The notes: generated from the sequence alone by a model not told the origin. DNA of 64,000 nt from Rariglobus sp041662485 (GCA_041662485.1 JBAZSJ010000002.1:118616-182615), one strand, 5' to 3'. Shown: positions 55,977-63,338, numbered from the stretch's first letter. Program-made: numbers and translations.

Positions 55977-56151
55977 GCTCAGTATCCGGTTGATTTGCCC
56001 GCCGAAATTCTGAAGCTCCGTGCATCCTGTCGATGCGCCCGCCCGTTCTAGTTATGAAGTGGCCTACGCCCCAACCTGTCCGTTTCTCCCTTTCGATGCC
56101 GTCGTCCCCTCGCGCCGGACGGACGATGTCCGCCGCCCCCGCCCGCGCTTC

Positions 56152-56754
56152 ATGAGTTCGCCTGCCGTCATCATTCCTCCCGACGAGGAAAAACACGCGG
56201 TCGACGCGCAAATCCTCCAGCGCGTCGCCGCCGGCGACCAGGCCGCCCTCGGCGAACTCTACGACCGCTTTTCCCGCCCGCTCTATTCCGTCGCCCTCCG
56301 CGTCCTCAACGACGCCACCGAGGCCGAGGACGTCCTTCACGACGTCTTCGTGACCGTCTGGGACAAGGCCGCCGACTTCGAGGCCTCCCGCGGCCACGCC
56401 TTCTCCTGGGCTCTCACCCTCACCCGCAACCGCGCCATCGACCGCGTCCGCTCCCGCAAACGCCGCTCCGAGATCCTCACCCAGGCCGTCCCCTCCGACC
56501 TCGGCTACGACGAGGCCGACGACGCCAAGCTCGATTCCGCCGACACCCTCTGGATCAAGGAAAAGGCCGCCGCCGTCCGCTCCGCCGTCGCCACCCTCCC
56601 CGCCGACCAGCGCCAGGCCCTTGAGCTCGCCTACTTCGGCGGACTCACCCAGCTGCAGATCGCCGAGAAACTCGCCGAGCCCCTCGGCACCATCAAGGCC
56701 CGCATCCGCCGCGCCCTCCTCAAGCTCCGCGACGTCGTTTCCCCGCAGCTATGA
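56152..56754 (+). CDS. ECF-type sigma-70 family RNA polymerase sigma factor
   Basis: A 200-residue group-4 sigma factor. Region 2 (residues about 30-95: ELYDRFSRPLYSVALRVL, then EDVLHDVFVTVW) and region 4 (about 140-195: LPADQRQALELAYFGGLTQL then IAEKLAEPLGTIKARIRRAL) are complete. It has no extra domain. Its stop overlaps the anti-sigma start by four bases (ATGA), and it is of the SigK-RskA type. It directs RNA polymerase to stress or envelope genes; targets are unknown. Confidence 0.94.
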   Translation: MSSPAVIIPPDEEKHAVDAQILQRVAAGDQAALGELYDRFSRPLYSVALRVLNDATEAEDVLHDVFVTVWDKAADFEASRGHAFSWALTLTRNRAIDRVRSRKRRSEILTQAVPSDLGYDEADDAKLDSADTLWIKEKAAAVRSAVATLPADQRQALELAYFGGLTQLQIAEKLAEPLGTIKARIRRALLKLRDVVSPQL

Positions 56755-57635
56755 TCGACGAACGCAAAGAAGAAGCCGCCGCGCTCTACGCCCTCGACCT
56801 GCTCGAAGGCGCGGAACGCTCCGCGTTCGAGACCCAGCTCCAGTCCGACCGCGAGCTCCGCCGCCTCGTCGACCAGCTCCGCGCCGCCTCCGCCAACATC
56901 GCCCTCCTCGCGCCCCTCGCCGAACCCTCCGCCTTCCTCCGCGAACGCATCCTCGCCGACGTCGCCGACCGCGAGCCCACCACCCCCGACCACGTCGTCC
57001 CCTTCCGCCTTCCCCTTTGGACCGGCTGGGCCGCCGCCGTCTGCTTCATCGTCGCCACCGGCTACTTCTCCGTCGCCAATTTCAACGCCCGCAGCCAGGC
57101 CAACTTCCTCCGCGAAAGCGAACGCCTCACCCGTATCGAAGCCGGCAACCTCTCGAACCTCCTCGAAGCCGAGCGCCTCATCTCCCGCCAGCAGATCTCC
57201 GACCTCCGCCTCGCCCAGGCCGATGCCTCCGCCCTCCGCACCTCGCTCGCCTCCGCCGCCGCGCAGATCGCCGATCTCAAGCAGCAAAACGCCCTCTCCG
57301 ATCTCAAGATCGACGCCCTCGCCTCCCTCGTCGTTGGCACCCCCGACGCCCGCGCCATCGCCGTCTGGAACCCCCGCACCCAGGAAGGCGTGCTCACCGT
57401 CGCCAAGCTCCCCGCCCTCCCCGAAGGCAAAGATTACCAACTCTGGGTCGTGGACCCCCAATACCCGATCCCCGTGGACGGCGGCGTCTTCCAGGTTGAT
57501 CCCGCCACCGGCGAAGCCCGCGTCACCTTCAAGCCCAACAAGCCCGTCGCCACCGCCGCCAAGTTCGCCGTCTCCCTCGAACGCAAAGGCGGCGTCCCCA
57601 AGGCCGAAGGCACGATGATGCTCCTCAGCTACTAG
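56751..57635 (+). CDS. anti-sigma factor, RskA family
   Basis: A 294-residue inner-membrane anti-sigma factor. The N-terminal cytoplasmic helical domain (about 1-80: ALYALDLLEGAERSAFE) would bind the sigma factor. One membrane helix at about residues 88-106 (WTGWAAAVCFIVATGYF) is followed by a periplasmic part with a coiled-coil (about 110-190) and an RskA domain near the C-terminus (GKDYQLWVVDP, GGVFQVD). It overlaps the sigma gene, so they are co-translated. It would hold the sigma factor until a periplasmic signal triggers proteolysis. Confidence 0.92.
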   Translation: MIDERKEEAAALYALDLLEGAERSAFETQLQSDRELRRLVDQLRAASANIALLAPLAEPSAFLRERILADVADREPTTPDHVVPFRLPLWTGWAAAVCFIVATGYFSVANFNARSQANFLRESERLTRIEAGNLSNLLEAERLISRQQISDLRLAQADASALRTSLASAAAQIADLKQQNALSDLKIDALASLVVGTPDARAIAVWNPRTQEGVLTVAKLPALPEGKDYQLWVVDPQYPIPVDGGVFQVDPATGEARVTFKPNKPVATAAKFAVSLERKGGVPKAEGTMMLLSY

Positions 57636-57688
57636 CGGCTAGTTGCTAGAAGCTAGTGACTAGAGGCTAGAGACTAGCTACTAGAAGC
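57631..57688. repeat. long CTAG-rich cluster
   Basis: CTAG occurs nine times within about 58 bases: ACTAGCGGCTAGTTGCTAGA, then further units (GTGACTAGAGGCTAGAGACT, AGCTACTAGAAGCTT). It begins inside the anti-sigma stop codon and ends shortly before fabV. Confidence 0.85.
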
Positions 57689-57726
57689 TTGTCACCGCCC
57701 GCGCCTCCGCGAAGCTCCAACACTTT

Positions 57727-58917
57727 ATGGTCATCAAACCCAAAGTCCGTGGATTTGTCTGTGTCACCGCCCACCCCGCCGGCTGCGCCGCGCACGTTCA
57801 GGAGTGGATCGACTACGTGAAGGCCAAGGGTCCCCTCAAAAACGGCCCCAAGAAGGTCCTCGTGATCGGCTCCTCCACCGGCTACGGCCTCGCCTCCCGC
57901 ATCGGCGCCGCCTTCGGTTCCGGCGCCGCCACCATCGGCGTCTTCTTCGAACGCCCCTCCGAGCCCGACAAGACCGCCACCCCCGGCTGGTATAACACCG
58001 CCGCCTTCACCACCGCCGCCCGCAAAGCCGGCCTCTACGCCAAAAACTTCAACGGCGACGCCTTCTCCGACGCCCTCAAGACCGAAGTCCTCGCCGCCAT
58101 CAAAAAAGACCTCGGCCAGGTCGACCTCGTCGTTTACTCCCTCGCCTCCCCCCGCCGCACCCACCCCAAGACCGGCGTCACCCACAAGTCCTGCCTCAAG
58201 CCCGTCGGCCAGCCCTACACCAACAAGACCGTCGACACCGACAAAGGCGTCGTCTCCAGCATCACCATCGAGCCCGCCGTCCCCTCCGAAATCCTCGACA
58301 CCTCCGCCGTCATGGGCGGCGAAGACTGGGAAATGTGGATCAACGCCCTCGACGAAGCCAAGCTCCTCGCCCCCGGCGCCACCTCCGTCGCCTACTCCTA
58401 CATCGGACCGGAAGTCACCTGGCCCGTCTACAAGAACGGCACCATCGGCCTCGCCAAAAACGACCTCGAACGCGCCGGCAAAGCCATCGACGCCACCCTC
58501 AAGGCCCACGGCTACGGACGCGCCTTCATCTCCGTCAACAAGGCCCTCGTCACCCAGGCCAGCTCCGCCATCCCCGTCGTCCCCCTCTACATCTCGATCC
58601 TCTACAAGATCATGAAGGCCAAAGGCACGCACGAAGGCTGCATCGAGCAGATCGACCGCCTCTATCGCACCCAGATGTTTGGCGGCACCGGCCTCGAATT
58701 CGACAACGCCGGCCGCGTCCGCATCGACGACTGGGAGATGCGCCCCGAGATCCAGGCCGAGGTCAACAAACTCTGGCCCCAGGTCACCACCGAGAACCTG
58801 AGCCAGCTCACCGACATCGCCGGCTACCGCAGCGAGTTCCTGAAACTCTTCGGCTTCGGTTTCCCCGGCATCGACTACGAGGCCGACATCGACCCCCACG
58901 TCGAACTCCCCTCCTAA
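57727..58917 (+). CDS. fabV: trans-2-enoyl-ACP/CoA reductase FabV
   Basis: A 396-residue NADH-dependent enoyl reductase of fatty acid synthesis. Start MVIKPKVRGFVCVTAHPAGC is canonical; the NAD-binding GSSTGYGLASRI, the substrate motif VVYSLASPRR and the catalytic Tyr-x8-Lys in VYKNGTIGLAK are all visible. FabV enzymes are generally not blocked by triclosan, unlike FabI. It stands alone and ends in an intrinsic terminator (58962-58989). Confidence 0.96.
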   Translation: MVIKPKVRGFVCVTAHPAGCAAHVQEWIDYVKAKGPLKNGPKKVLVIGSSTGYGLASRIGAAFGSGAATIGVFFERPSEPDKTATPGWYNTAAFTTAARKAGLYAKNFNGDAFSDALKTEVLAAIKKDLGQVDLVVYSLASPRRTHPKTGVTHKSCLKPVGQPYTNKTVDTDKGVVSSITIEPAVPSEILDTSAVMGGEDWEMWINALDEAKLLAPGATSVAYSYIGPEVTWPVYKNGTIGLAKNDLERAGKAIDATLKAHGYGRAFISVNKALVTQASSAIPVVPLYISILYKIMKAKGTHEGCIEQIDRLYRTQMFGGTGLEFDNAGRVRIDDWEMRPEIQAEVNKLWPQVTTENLSQLTDIAGYRSEFLKLFGFGFPGIDYEADIDPHVELPS

Positions 58918-58961
58918 AAAATCGTTCTCGTTCCTCGTTCTCTTTCTCGTTCTCAAAAACC

Positions 58962-58989
58962 GCCCGGCCCTGAAAAAGCCGGGCTTTTT
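58962..58989 (+). terminator. rho-independent terminator of fabV
   Basis: GCCCGGC, a nine-base A-rich loop, GCCGGGC and TTTTT. It follows a pyrimidine microsatellite right after the fabV stop. Confidence 0.85.
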
Positions 58990-59004
58990 CGCGCCCGTCC
59001 TCCG

Positions 59005-59089
59005 AGGTAGGGCGTGACCGCCGGGCGCGCCGCGAAGTCATCCGGCTTACGCTCGCCGAAGCGGACGGCCCAGCGGTCCGTCCCTACCT
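59005..59089. repeat. inverted repeat, GGTAGGGCG...CCCTACC type
   Basis: AGGTAGGGCGTGACCGCCGG at the left and GGCCCAGCGGTCCGTCCCTA at the right can pair over more than 15 bases. Member of the family that also sits inside hrpB and between 11023 and 11155. Confidence 0.75.
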
Positions 59090-59811
59090 GAAATCCCTCT
59101 AAAGTATGCGCATATTTTGATGTCACATGATACTAGCCCCATCCCCACTTGCCAACCGCCAGCAACTCCCCCATCACCCCAGCATCCCCCTGATGTCCGC
59201 CCCATTGCGGTGCCCGCCCGGGAAGTGACGGGGCGAAGCCATCACTAGTTCCTGGCACCCGTAGCGGGAAGCGCCAGCGCCCCGATCCCCCTCCGAATCT
59301 TTCTCGTTCTCTTAATCGTTCTCTTTCGTCAGGAAACTCCGCCCTCCGCCCTTCCGCCCTCAGGTCTCAAGTTTCAGCCTTCAGGTCTCCGCCCTCACCC
59401 CGCCTCCTGAAATTGTAGCCGCAAGCGCCAGCGAGTGGAGGTTCGTCGGCCCGCTCGCCTCTACGCCGCCGGCTCTCTGAATGAAGGAGGCTTTACGCCG
59501 CGATGGCGCGCCCCGCAGCCCGATTCCCATCCGGTGTAGCCACGCCCGTGTCGGACGCGTTCAGGGAATCCCCCCAAAATCTTTCTCGTTCTCGTAATCG
59601 TAATCGTTCTCTTTCTCCTCCGCCCTCCAGTCTCCCCCTCCGATCACCGTCCTCCGGCTTCCGCCCTCAGGTTTCCGCCCCTCCGCCTTCCGGTCTCAGG
59701 TCTCAGGTCTCAGGTTTCACGTTTCAGGTCTCCGTCCTCCGTCCCTCCGCCGTCCGTCCTTCCGCCGTCCGTCCTCCGACCCTCCGTCCTCCGACCCTCC
59801 GCCGTCCGTCC
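59090..59811. other. gene-free, pyrimidine-rich low-complexity region
   Basis: About 720 bases between fabV and the integrase ruins. 59090-59280 has ordinary composition plus one copy of a small palindrome shared with cassette 2 (59221-59248). From 59280 on there are TTTCTCGTTCTC microsatellites (59299-59330, 59579-59620), and 59620-59812 is almost purely C/T with small words repeated (GTCTCAGG three times, TCCGCCGTCCGTCC, CCTCCGTCCTCCGACCCTCC). Any open frames here are compositional, not genes. Confidence 0.75.
59221..59248. repeat. 28-base palindromic repeat, chromosome copy
   Basis: GGAAGTGACGGGGCGAAGCC followed by ATCACTAG. The second copy (GGAAGCGACGGGGCGAAGCC, ATCGCTAG) is inside integron cassette 2 at 61543-61570. 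The two differ at two compensating positions (T/A against C/G), so the hairpin is kept. Confidence 0.75.
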
Positions 59812-59886
59812 TCATCCAGCATCCAGCGGACTCCTCACCCCCAGCCCCGGCTTCTGCATCACATGCGTATAGATCTGCGTCGTCTC

Positions 59887-59912
59887 CCGCGTAAAAGGCT
59901 TCGTCCACGCGG
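59887..59912. repeat. CCGCGTAAAAGGCTTCG palindromic repeat inside intI C-terminus
   Basis: CCGCGTAAAAGGCTTCGTCC then ACGCGG. In the minus-strand frame it adds about nine codons (AWTKPFTRE) between DLKT and TTQIYTHV. Without it the reading would be a normal intI ending. Confidence 0.75.
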
Positions 59913-59958
59913 TTTTCAAATCACTGCGCATGCGGCGGTATCATGCGGTTCCAAGCGA

Positions 59959-59982
59959 CCGCGTGGCGAAGCCTATACGCGG
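59959..59982. repeat. CCGCGTGGCGAAGCCTATAC palindromic repeat
   Basis: Another copy of the same repeat, 4 bases before the 3' end of the GIY-YIG gene; the next bases also carry a partial copy (CCTTTACGCGG) that provides the stop codon and last residues of that gene. Confidence 0.7.
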
Positions 59983-59985
59983 CCT

Positions 59986-60264
59986 TTACGCGGACGCGCA
60001 CCTCAGCGCATGATCGGTAAAAAAATGCCGGCTCTGCTTCTTTAAATACATCCGACCGGCACCGCTTTTTAAAAACTCCTCCCGTCCGCGAGCATCGGCC
60101 TCATATGCATAGGCCTCATAATAGATCAGACTCCACGGACCACGATAAGACGTCGCAAACGCCATGCCCGCCTTATGCTCGCTCAACCGTCTTCGCAGAT
60201 TCACGGAATATCCGATATAAAGGCCGTGGTCCGACTCCGAATAGAGCACATAGACGTAGAACAT
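59986..60264 (-). CDS. GIY-YIG nuclease-domain protein
   Basis: A 92-residue protein of the UhpC/UPF0213-like single-domain GIY-YIG family. The motif is in FYVYVLYS, then GLYIGYSVNLRRRLSEHK with the catalytic Tyr and Arg, and REEFLKSGAGR holds the Glu. Such small proteins are common and sometimes many-copied in Verrucomicrobia; their role is unclear (DNA repair or structure-specific nicking). Here it lies between two fragments of a broken integron integrase on the same strand. The last four residues and stop come from repeat sequence. Start is the ATG at 60264. Confidence 0.88.
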   Translation of the reverse strand: MFYVYVLYSESDHGLYIGYSVNLRRRLSEHKAGMAFATSYRGPWSLIYYEAYAYEADARGREEFLKSGAGRMYLKKQSRHFFTDHALRCASA

Positions 60265-60324
60265 CAGATCCAAGCAGCAGAAATCAAACTGCGGTAAACA
60301 ACCGATCCTCTGAGACGTCCTGAA

Positions 60325-60350
60325 CCGCGTGGGCGCAGCCTTTTACGCGG
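60325..60350. repeat. CCGCGTGGGCGCAGCC palindromic repeat, copy in intI ruins
   Basis: CCGCGTGGGCGCAGCCTTTT then ACGCGG. Same family as the copies at 13838, 59887, 59959 and 60461. Confidence 0.7.
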
Positions 60351-60460
60351 CCACTCCGGCCCGCCCATATCGTTCGCGCCCACCGAAGGCATCGACCTGT
60401 CCGAAGCCCGCTCACGTGCTTCGTGTAGGCCCGACCGCCGGTCGGGTTCCGAATATCCCA

Positions 60461-60486
60461 CCGCGTCGGCGGAGCCGTTTACGCGG
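60461..60486. repeat. CCGCGTCGGCGGAGCC palindromic repeat, end of intI N-terminal piece
   Basis: CCGCGTCGGCGGAGCCGTTT then ACGCGG. The recognisable integrase similarity stops where this copy begins, so its insertion probably broke the gene or marks the deletion. Confidence 0.7.
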
Positions 60487-60818
60487 CCCCTTTTCCGCGC
60501 CTCCGCCACAAACCATAAAAAAACCTCGCGAGCCTCCGCAACAAGTTTGCCTTGCATGCTCAACTCATCGAGATAGCCCTTGATCAACGTGATGCTCACC
60601 GGCCTACGCTCCACCTTGCAAAACCTGAGCAAGCCCGTGATCGCAAATTTCCACCGCAATTTTCTGTCCGGATCTAAATCCTCCCGAGCCGCCAAAACCG
60701 CACTCCATGTCGGAAAAGATACCGCCTCATCATAGCCGCCCCACGAACCCAGTGACGCTTTTGCAGTTACGCTTTTATCGGAATTCACACCCTCATAAAG
60801 CGTCACACACTCACTCAA

Positions 60819-60947
60819 TCAAGCTCACCGAGCTGATATTAAAAATTTTCAATCAATGAGTTCCATTATTGTTAAACCTCATCCGAACACTTTGATCACT
60901 CCCTCAAAAACCGTAACTCCGAGTTACGCTCAATAACACTGTTGGGC
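60819..60947 (+). other. probable attI site and integrase/cassette promoter region
   Basis: About 130 AT-rich bases between the intI start and the first cassette. It ends with GTTGGGC at 60941-60947, the canonical integron insertion core (GTTRRRY), directly ahead of the first cassette gene. Position (between divergent intI and the array) and core sequence fit attI. A promoter for the array is expected here or in intI. Confidence 0.65.
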
Positions 60948-60953
60948 AAAAAA

Positions 60954-61349
60954 ATGACCGCCATAACCACAACCGAAAAAGCCAAAGGAAAGCGTGAGAT
61001 TATGAAAATAATCGCACCATTTCTGAGTGCGCATGGCTTTACCAAGAAATCCACATACGAATATGAATTTAAGACCGAGACTGGATATGGACGCCTTGTG
61101 ATGAATATCCCGACTTTCGATTCAGTTTTTCGGATGTTCACATCGTTCGAAGGTGAAGAAGGAAGATTCCAAGGCCCGATTACACAGCCGTTTGAGTGTC
61201 CGAATCATCCCGGAAAGCGAAGGTTCTATTTCCGTTTTACACACGTCGACGACACATATCCGCGCTGTGCAGAGGAAATTCAGATATGGATTTCCACAGT
61301 CTTGATCCCTTGGTTTAAGCAGGAACCTAAAGCCCCTTGGAGAGCATGA
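60954..61349 (+). CDS. cassette 1: hypothetical protein
   Basis: A 131-residue soluble protein starting seven bases after the insertion core. It begins MTAITTTEKAKGKREIMKII and has a mixed alpha/beta body with aromatic-rich segments (FYFRFTHVDDTYPRC). Not recognised; the size, isoelectric character and lack of homology are typical of integron cassettes. The coding region is clearly richer in A and T than the host genes. Stop lies eight bases before attC1. Confidence 0.75.
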   Translation: MTAITTTEKAKGKREIMKIIAPFLSAHGFTKKSTYEYEFKTETGYGRLVMNIPTFDSVFRMFTSFEGEEGRFQGPITQPFECPNHPGKRRFYFRFTHVDDTYPRCAEEIQIWISTVLIPWFKQEPKAPWRA

Positions 61350-61356
61350 AAACGGA

Positions 61357-61454
61357 GCCCAACCAGTCGTTACAGACAATGACCACAGCTGTCACGTGTC
61401 GTGCTGCGCACGCCCCGCGCCAGCGCGAGTCGTGTCTGATCTGAAGCGTTCAGC
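61357..61454 (+). other. attC1
   Basis: Ends GCCCAAC (61357-61363) and GTTCAGC (61448-61454). Inner boxes ACAGACAA and TGTCTGAT can pair. The middle has CACGTGTCGTGCTGCGCACG. Length 98. Confidence 0.85.
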
Positions 61455-61646
61455 AAAATCGGATTCCCAGAATAGAGAGTTTTGGTGAGCGGATTATCAG
61501 TATGCGTATGAAAGCCCAAAAAGAAAAAAGTCGCTGGCATGAGGAAGCGACGGGGCGAAGCCATCGCTAGAAAGAAAAACCATCAGCACGAACAAACCGA
61601 ACCCACGCGCATGATTATCTCTGGAGCCAGAAATAAAAACCACGGA
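61455..61646 (+). other. cassette 2: no clear gene, contains a chromosomal repeat
   Basis: A short unit whose only small frames are a 22-residue one (61502-61570, MRMKAQKEKSRWHEEATGRS then HR) and a 63-residue one (61539-61730) that runs into attC2. Neither is convincing. It contains the 28-base palindrome also present at 59221-59248, and this repeat makes the end of the 22-residue frame. May be a non-coding or promoter cassette. Confidence 0.6.
61543..61570. repeat. 28-base palindromic repeat, cassette copy
   Basis: GGAAGCGACGGGGCGAAGCC followed by ATCGCTAG. See the copy at 59221-59248. Confidence 0.75.
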
Positions 61647-61745
61647 GCCGAACCAGTCGTTACAGACAATTTCGTGCAGTGTCACAGTCGCGGCGGAGCC
61701 GCTTTGTGTGCCACCGCACGAAATGTCTGATCTAAAGCGTTCGGC
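61647..61745 (+). other. attC2
   Basis: Ends GCCGAAC (61647-61653) and GTTCGGC (61739-61745), perfectly inverse. Inner arms TTCGTGC and GCACGAA pair. Its central sequence (GCGGCGGAGCCGC) differs from the other sites. Length 99. Confidence 0.85.
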
Positions 61746-61751
61746 AAAAGT

Positions 61752-62027
61752 ATGAATCCTAGATCTGCACGACTCATCCCGCTCGCTATGGGTATAGGAA
61801 TCTTATGGCTCGCTATAAGAGGCATATATCAGGGCATGGAGTTTCGCCAGAACCTACTAAAGCTCGACCGACAATTCACAGACCAAGGAAACACCAAATT
61901 AGTCGAAGCATATGATTCGATCCATACAGAGCTTCTTGCATCGCTAAGCAATGCGTCACTCGCACTGATTCTCATTGGCGTAGCCATGACCTTCATCGGA
62001 ATAAAAGTCCTAGCACACAAAGAATGA
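61752..62027 (+). CDS. cassette 3: small two-helix membrane protein
   Basis: A 91-residue protein with two hydrophobic helices (about residues 8-26 and 66-86) joined by a polar, probably helical loop (QNLLKLDRQFTDQGNTKLVE). Not recognised. ATG six bases after the core of attC2; the stop lies eight bases before attC3. AT-rich codon use unlike the host. Confidence 0.75.
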   Translation: MNPRSARLIPLAMGIGILWLAIRGIYQGMEFRQNLLKLDRQFTDQGNTKLVEAYDSIHTELLASLSNASLALILIGVAMTFIGIKVLAHKE

Positions 62028-62034
62028 AAACGGA

Positions 62035-62132
62035 GCCGAACCAGGCGTTACAGACAATGACCACAGCTGTCACGTGTCGTGCTGCGCACGCCCCGCGCCA
62101 GCTGCGGTCATGTCTGATCTAAAGCGTTCGGC
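62035..62132 (+). other. attC3
   Basis: Ends GCCGAAC (62035-62041) and GTTCGGC (62126-62132). Inner arms TGACCACAGCTG and CAGCTGCGGTCA are inverse; the middle is the same as in attC1. Length 98. Confidence 0.88.
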
Positions 62133-62139
62133 AAAAAAT

Positions 62140-62367
62140 ATGAACTGTATCAAGTGCAACAGCGGACGAGTCATTACTGGCCGGATGAATGAAGGCGCAG
62201 GCCGTTGGTCGTATGATTTATTCAGGCCCGACGGATTCCCTTGGTGGAAGTTTATCTCGAAATGGGGCGTAAGCCTGAAGGCTAAATCATTTTCGGCATG
62301 TCTCGATTGTGGATTAGTCTGGAATTTCGCGGATACGAACGGACTAAAAGTATTTCGGAAAAACTAA
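62140..62367 (+). CDS. cassette 4: small zinc-ribbon-like protein
   Basis: A 75-residue protein with two cysteine pairs, CIKC at residues 3-6 and CLDC near 52-55, typical of a small zinc ribbon; between them aromatic residues (RWSYDLFRPDGFPWWKF). Not recognised further. The frame is open into attC3 upstream, but this ATG, eight bases behind the core, fits the other cassettes. Confidence 0.75.
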   Translation: MNCIKCNSGRVITGRMNEGAGRWSYDLFRPDGFPWWKFISKWGVSLKAKSFSACLDCGLVWNFADTNGLKVFRKN

Positions 62368-62377
62368 AAACCACGGA

Positions 62378-62480
62378 GCCGAACCAGGCGCCACAGACAA
62401 CGATCTGCACTGTCACGGAATGTGCTCCGAGCCGCACATTCCGCGCCAGCGCAGATCGCGTCTGACCTAAAGCGTTAGGC
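62378..62480 (+). other. attC4
   Basis: Ends GCCGAAC (62378-62384) and GTTAGGC (62474-62480). Inner arms GATCTGC and GCAGATC; the central stem CGGAATGTGC / GCACATTCCG is perfect. Length 103. Confidence 0.88.
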
Positions 62481-62486
62481 AAAAAT

Positions 62487-63077
62487 ATGAAAAAACGACG
62501 CATCATTCTTGGAATATTTGGAGCCCCATTGGTATGCGCCATCAGCATCAATAGCCTATTTGCTGGCATTTTTTGGGTTCAGAGCCTGATCGATGGGCCA
62601 GCTCCGGAAAACACATTGAGATTCCCGAATCCTGAGAGACCATGGGAATTCGTATTTCTATTTTCGATCTACGGAATACCCACGGCCATCATTACATTAG
62701 TTACTTTATGGTTTCCGCTTTGCCTTGTTCTCAAAAAGGCAAAAATCCTGAATATTTATTCTGAGATTATCCTTTCAGTAATATTGAGCATCCCCGCGAT
62801 GTTCATTTTCCAAATATACAATAGTATTTTGGGGGTATTATTTATGGCTGCACATGGTATCGGAACCGGAAGAGCATTTATGTGGATATCCAAGATCAAC
62901 CAAGCAGAAGAAAACACGGAGCCCAACCAATCACTCAGAAACTCAAACCACAGACGCCTAACCAGGCGTTACAGACAACGACCTACGCTGTCACGGAATG
63001 TGCTCCGAGCCGCACATTCCGCGCCAGCGCAGGTCGTGTCTGATCTAGGACGTTCGGCAAAAAAATGCATATTCTGA
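62487..63077 (+). CDS. cassette 5: membrane protein whose frame runs through attC5
   Basis: A 196-residue reading frame. Residues 1-150 are a plausible membrane protein with three or four helices (about 7-30, 54-80, 88-112, 115-130). From about residue 152 the translation is attC sequence (RRYRQRPTLSRNVLRAAH...), with the stop only in the next cassette. The natural stop appears to have been lost or the end rearranged: just upstream of attC5 there is a second half-core (GCCCAAC near 62922), suggesting a fused or deleted attC. AT-rich. Confidence 0.65.
   Translation: MKKRRIILGIFGAPLVCAISINSLFAGIFWVQSLIDGPAPENTLRFPNPERPWEFVFLFSIYGIPTAIITLVTLWFPLCLVLKKAKILNIYSEIILSVILSIPAMFIFQIYNSILGVLFMAAHGIGTGRAFMWISKINQAEENTEPNQSLRNSNHRRLTRRYRQRPTLSRNVLRAAHSAPAQVVSDLGRSAKKCIF
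62956..63058 (+). other. attC5
   Basis: Ends GCCTAAC (62956-62962) and GTTCGGC (63052-63058). Inner arms CGACCTACGCTG and CAGCGCAGGTCG are inverse. Middle as in attC4. An extra half-core lies 35 bases upstream. Length 103. Confidence 0.85.
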
Positions 63078-63331
63078 TATTCATTTCCGTGCTGCTCGCC
63101 TTTGTCTTCTTCGGCTTCGTTACATTGCGTAGCTTTAAGAGATTTGATGCAAAGGTCCGATATTTATATGAGTTCGACCACGAGCACTGGGTGAAACTCG
63201 GGAAGCCCACAGGATTTTTTTGGACACCAAAAGAAAAGATCCCATTTATTAGATCTTTTCTCGCTCGGGATGCTCTATATTTTAGATTTTCGGATAGCAA
63301 AAGCGGATCTAACGGAAGAAACCCGAAATGA
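63065..63331 (+). CDS. cassette 6: small membrane-anchored protein
   Basis: An 88-residue protein with one N-terminal membrane helix (residues 3-21, LIFISVLLAFVFFGFVTL) and a basic, aromatic cytoplasmic or external tail. Not recognised. ATG seven bases after the attC5 core; stop eight bases before attC6. Confidence 0.75.
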   Translation: MHILIFISVLLAFVFFGFVTLRSFKRFDAKVRYLYEFDHEHWVKLGKPTGFFWTPKEKIPFIRSFLARDALYFRFSDSKSGSNGRNPK

Positions 63332-63338
63332 AAACGGA

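Larger units (their letters stand above)
59812..60818 (-). pseudogene. intI: broken integron integrase IntI
   Basis: Two pieces of an integron-type tyrosine recombinase are readable on the minus strand. The N-terminal piece (60818 to about 60490) encodes a SAM-like core-binding domain: FPTWSAVLAAREDLD, LLRFCKVERRPVSITLIKGY and AREVFLWFVAEARK, the family pattern. The C-terminal piece (about 59925-59812) encodes RETTQIYTHVMQKPGLGVRS then PLDAG and a stop, with the catalytic Tyr. The middle, with the Arg/His catalytic residues and the ELLGH box, is missing. Copies of a 24-26-base palindrome interrupt both pieces, one of them exactly in frame three codons before the Tyr region. A GIY-YIG gene lies in between. 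Facing the cassette array, as IntI should. Confidence 0.8.

Noticed and set aside
59717..59908. Minus-strand frame ending in acidic/Gly repeats
   Set aside because: It is the out-of-frame reading of the intI C-terminal piece followed by the purine-rich complement of the low-complexity tract.
59503..60045. 180-residue Ser/Pro/Arg frame
   Set aside because: It is a translation of the pyrimidine-rich low-complexity tract and antisense to the intI C-terminal piece.
61370..62569. Minus-strand frames across the cassettes (for example 61370-61564, 61497-61685, 62282-62569)
   Set aside because: They run across attC sites and start or end in them; cassette genes are all on the plus strand with starts at fixed distance from the attC core.
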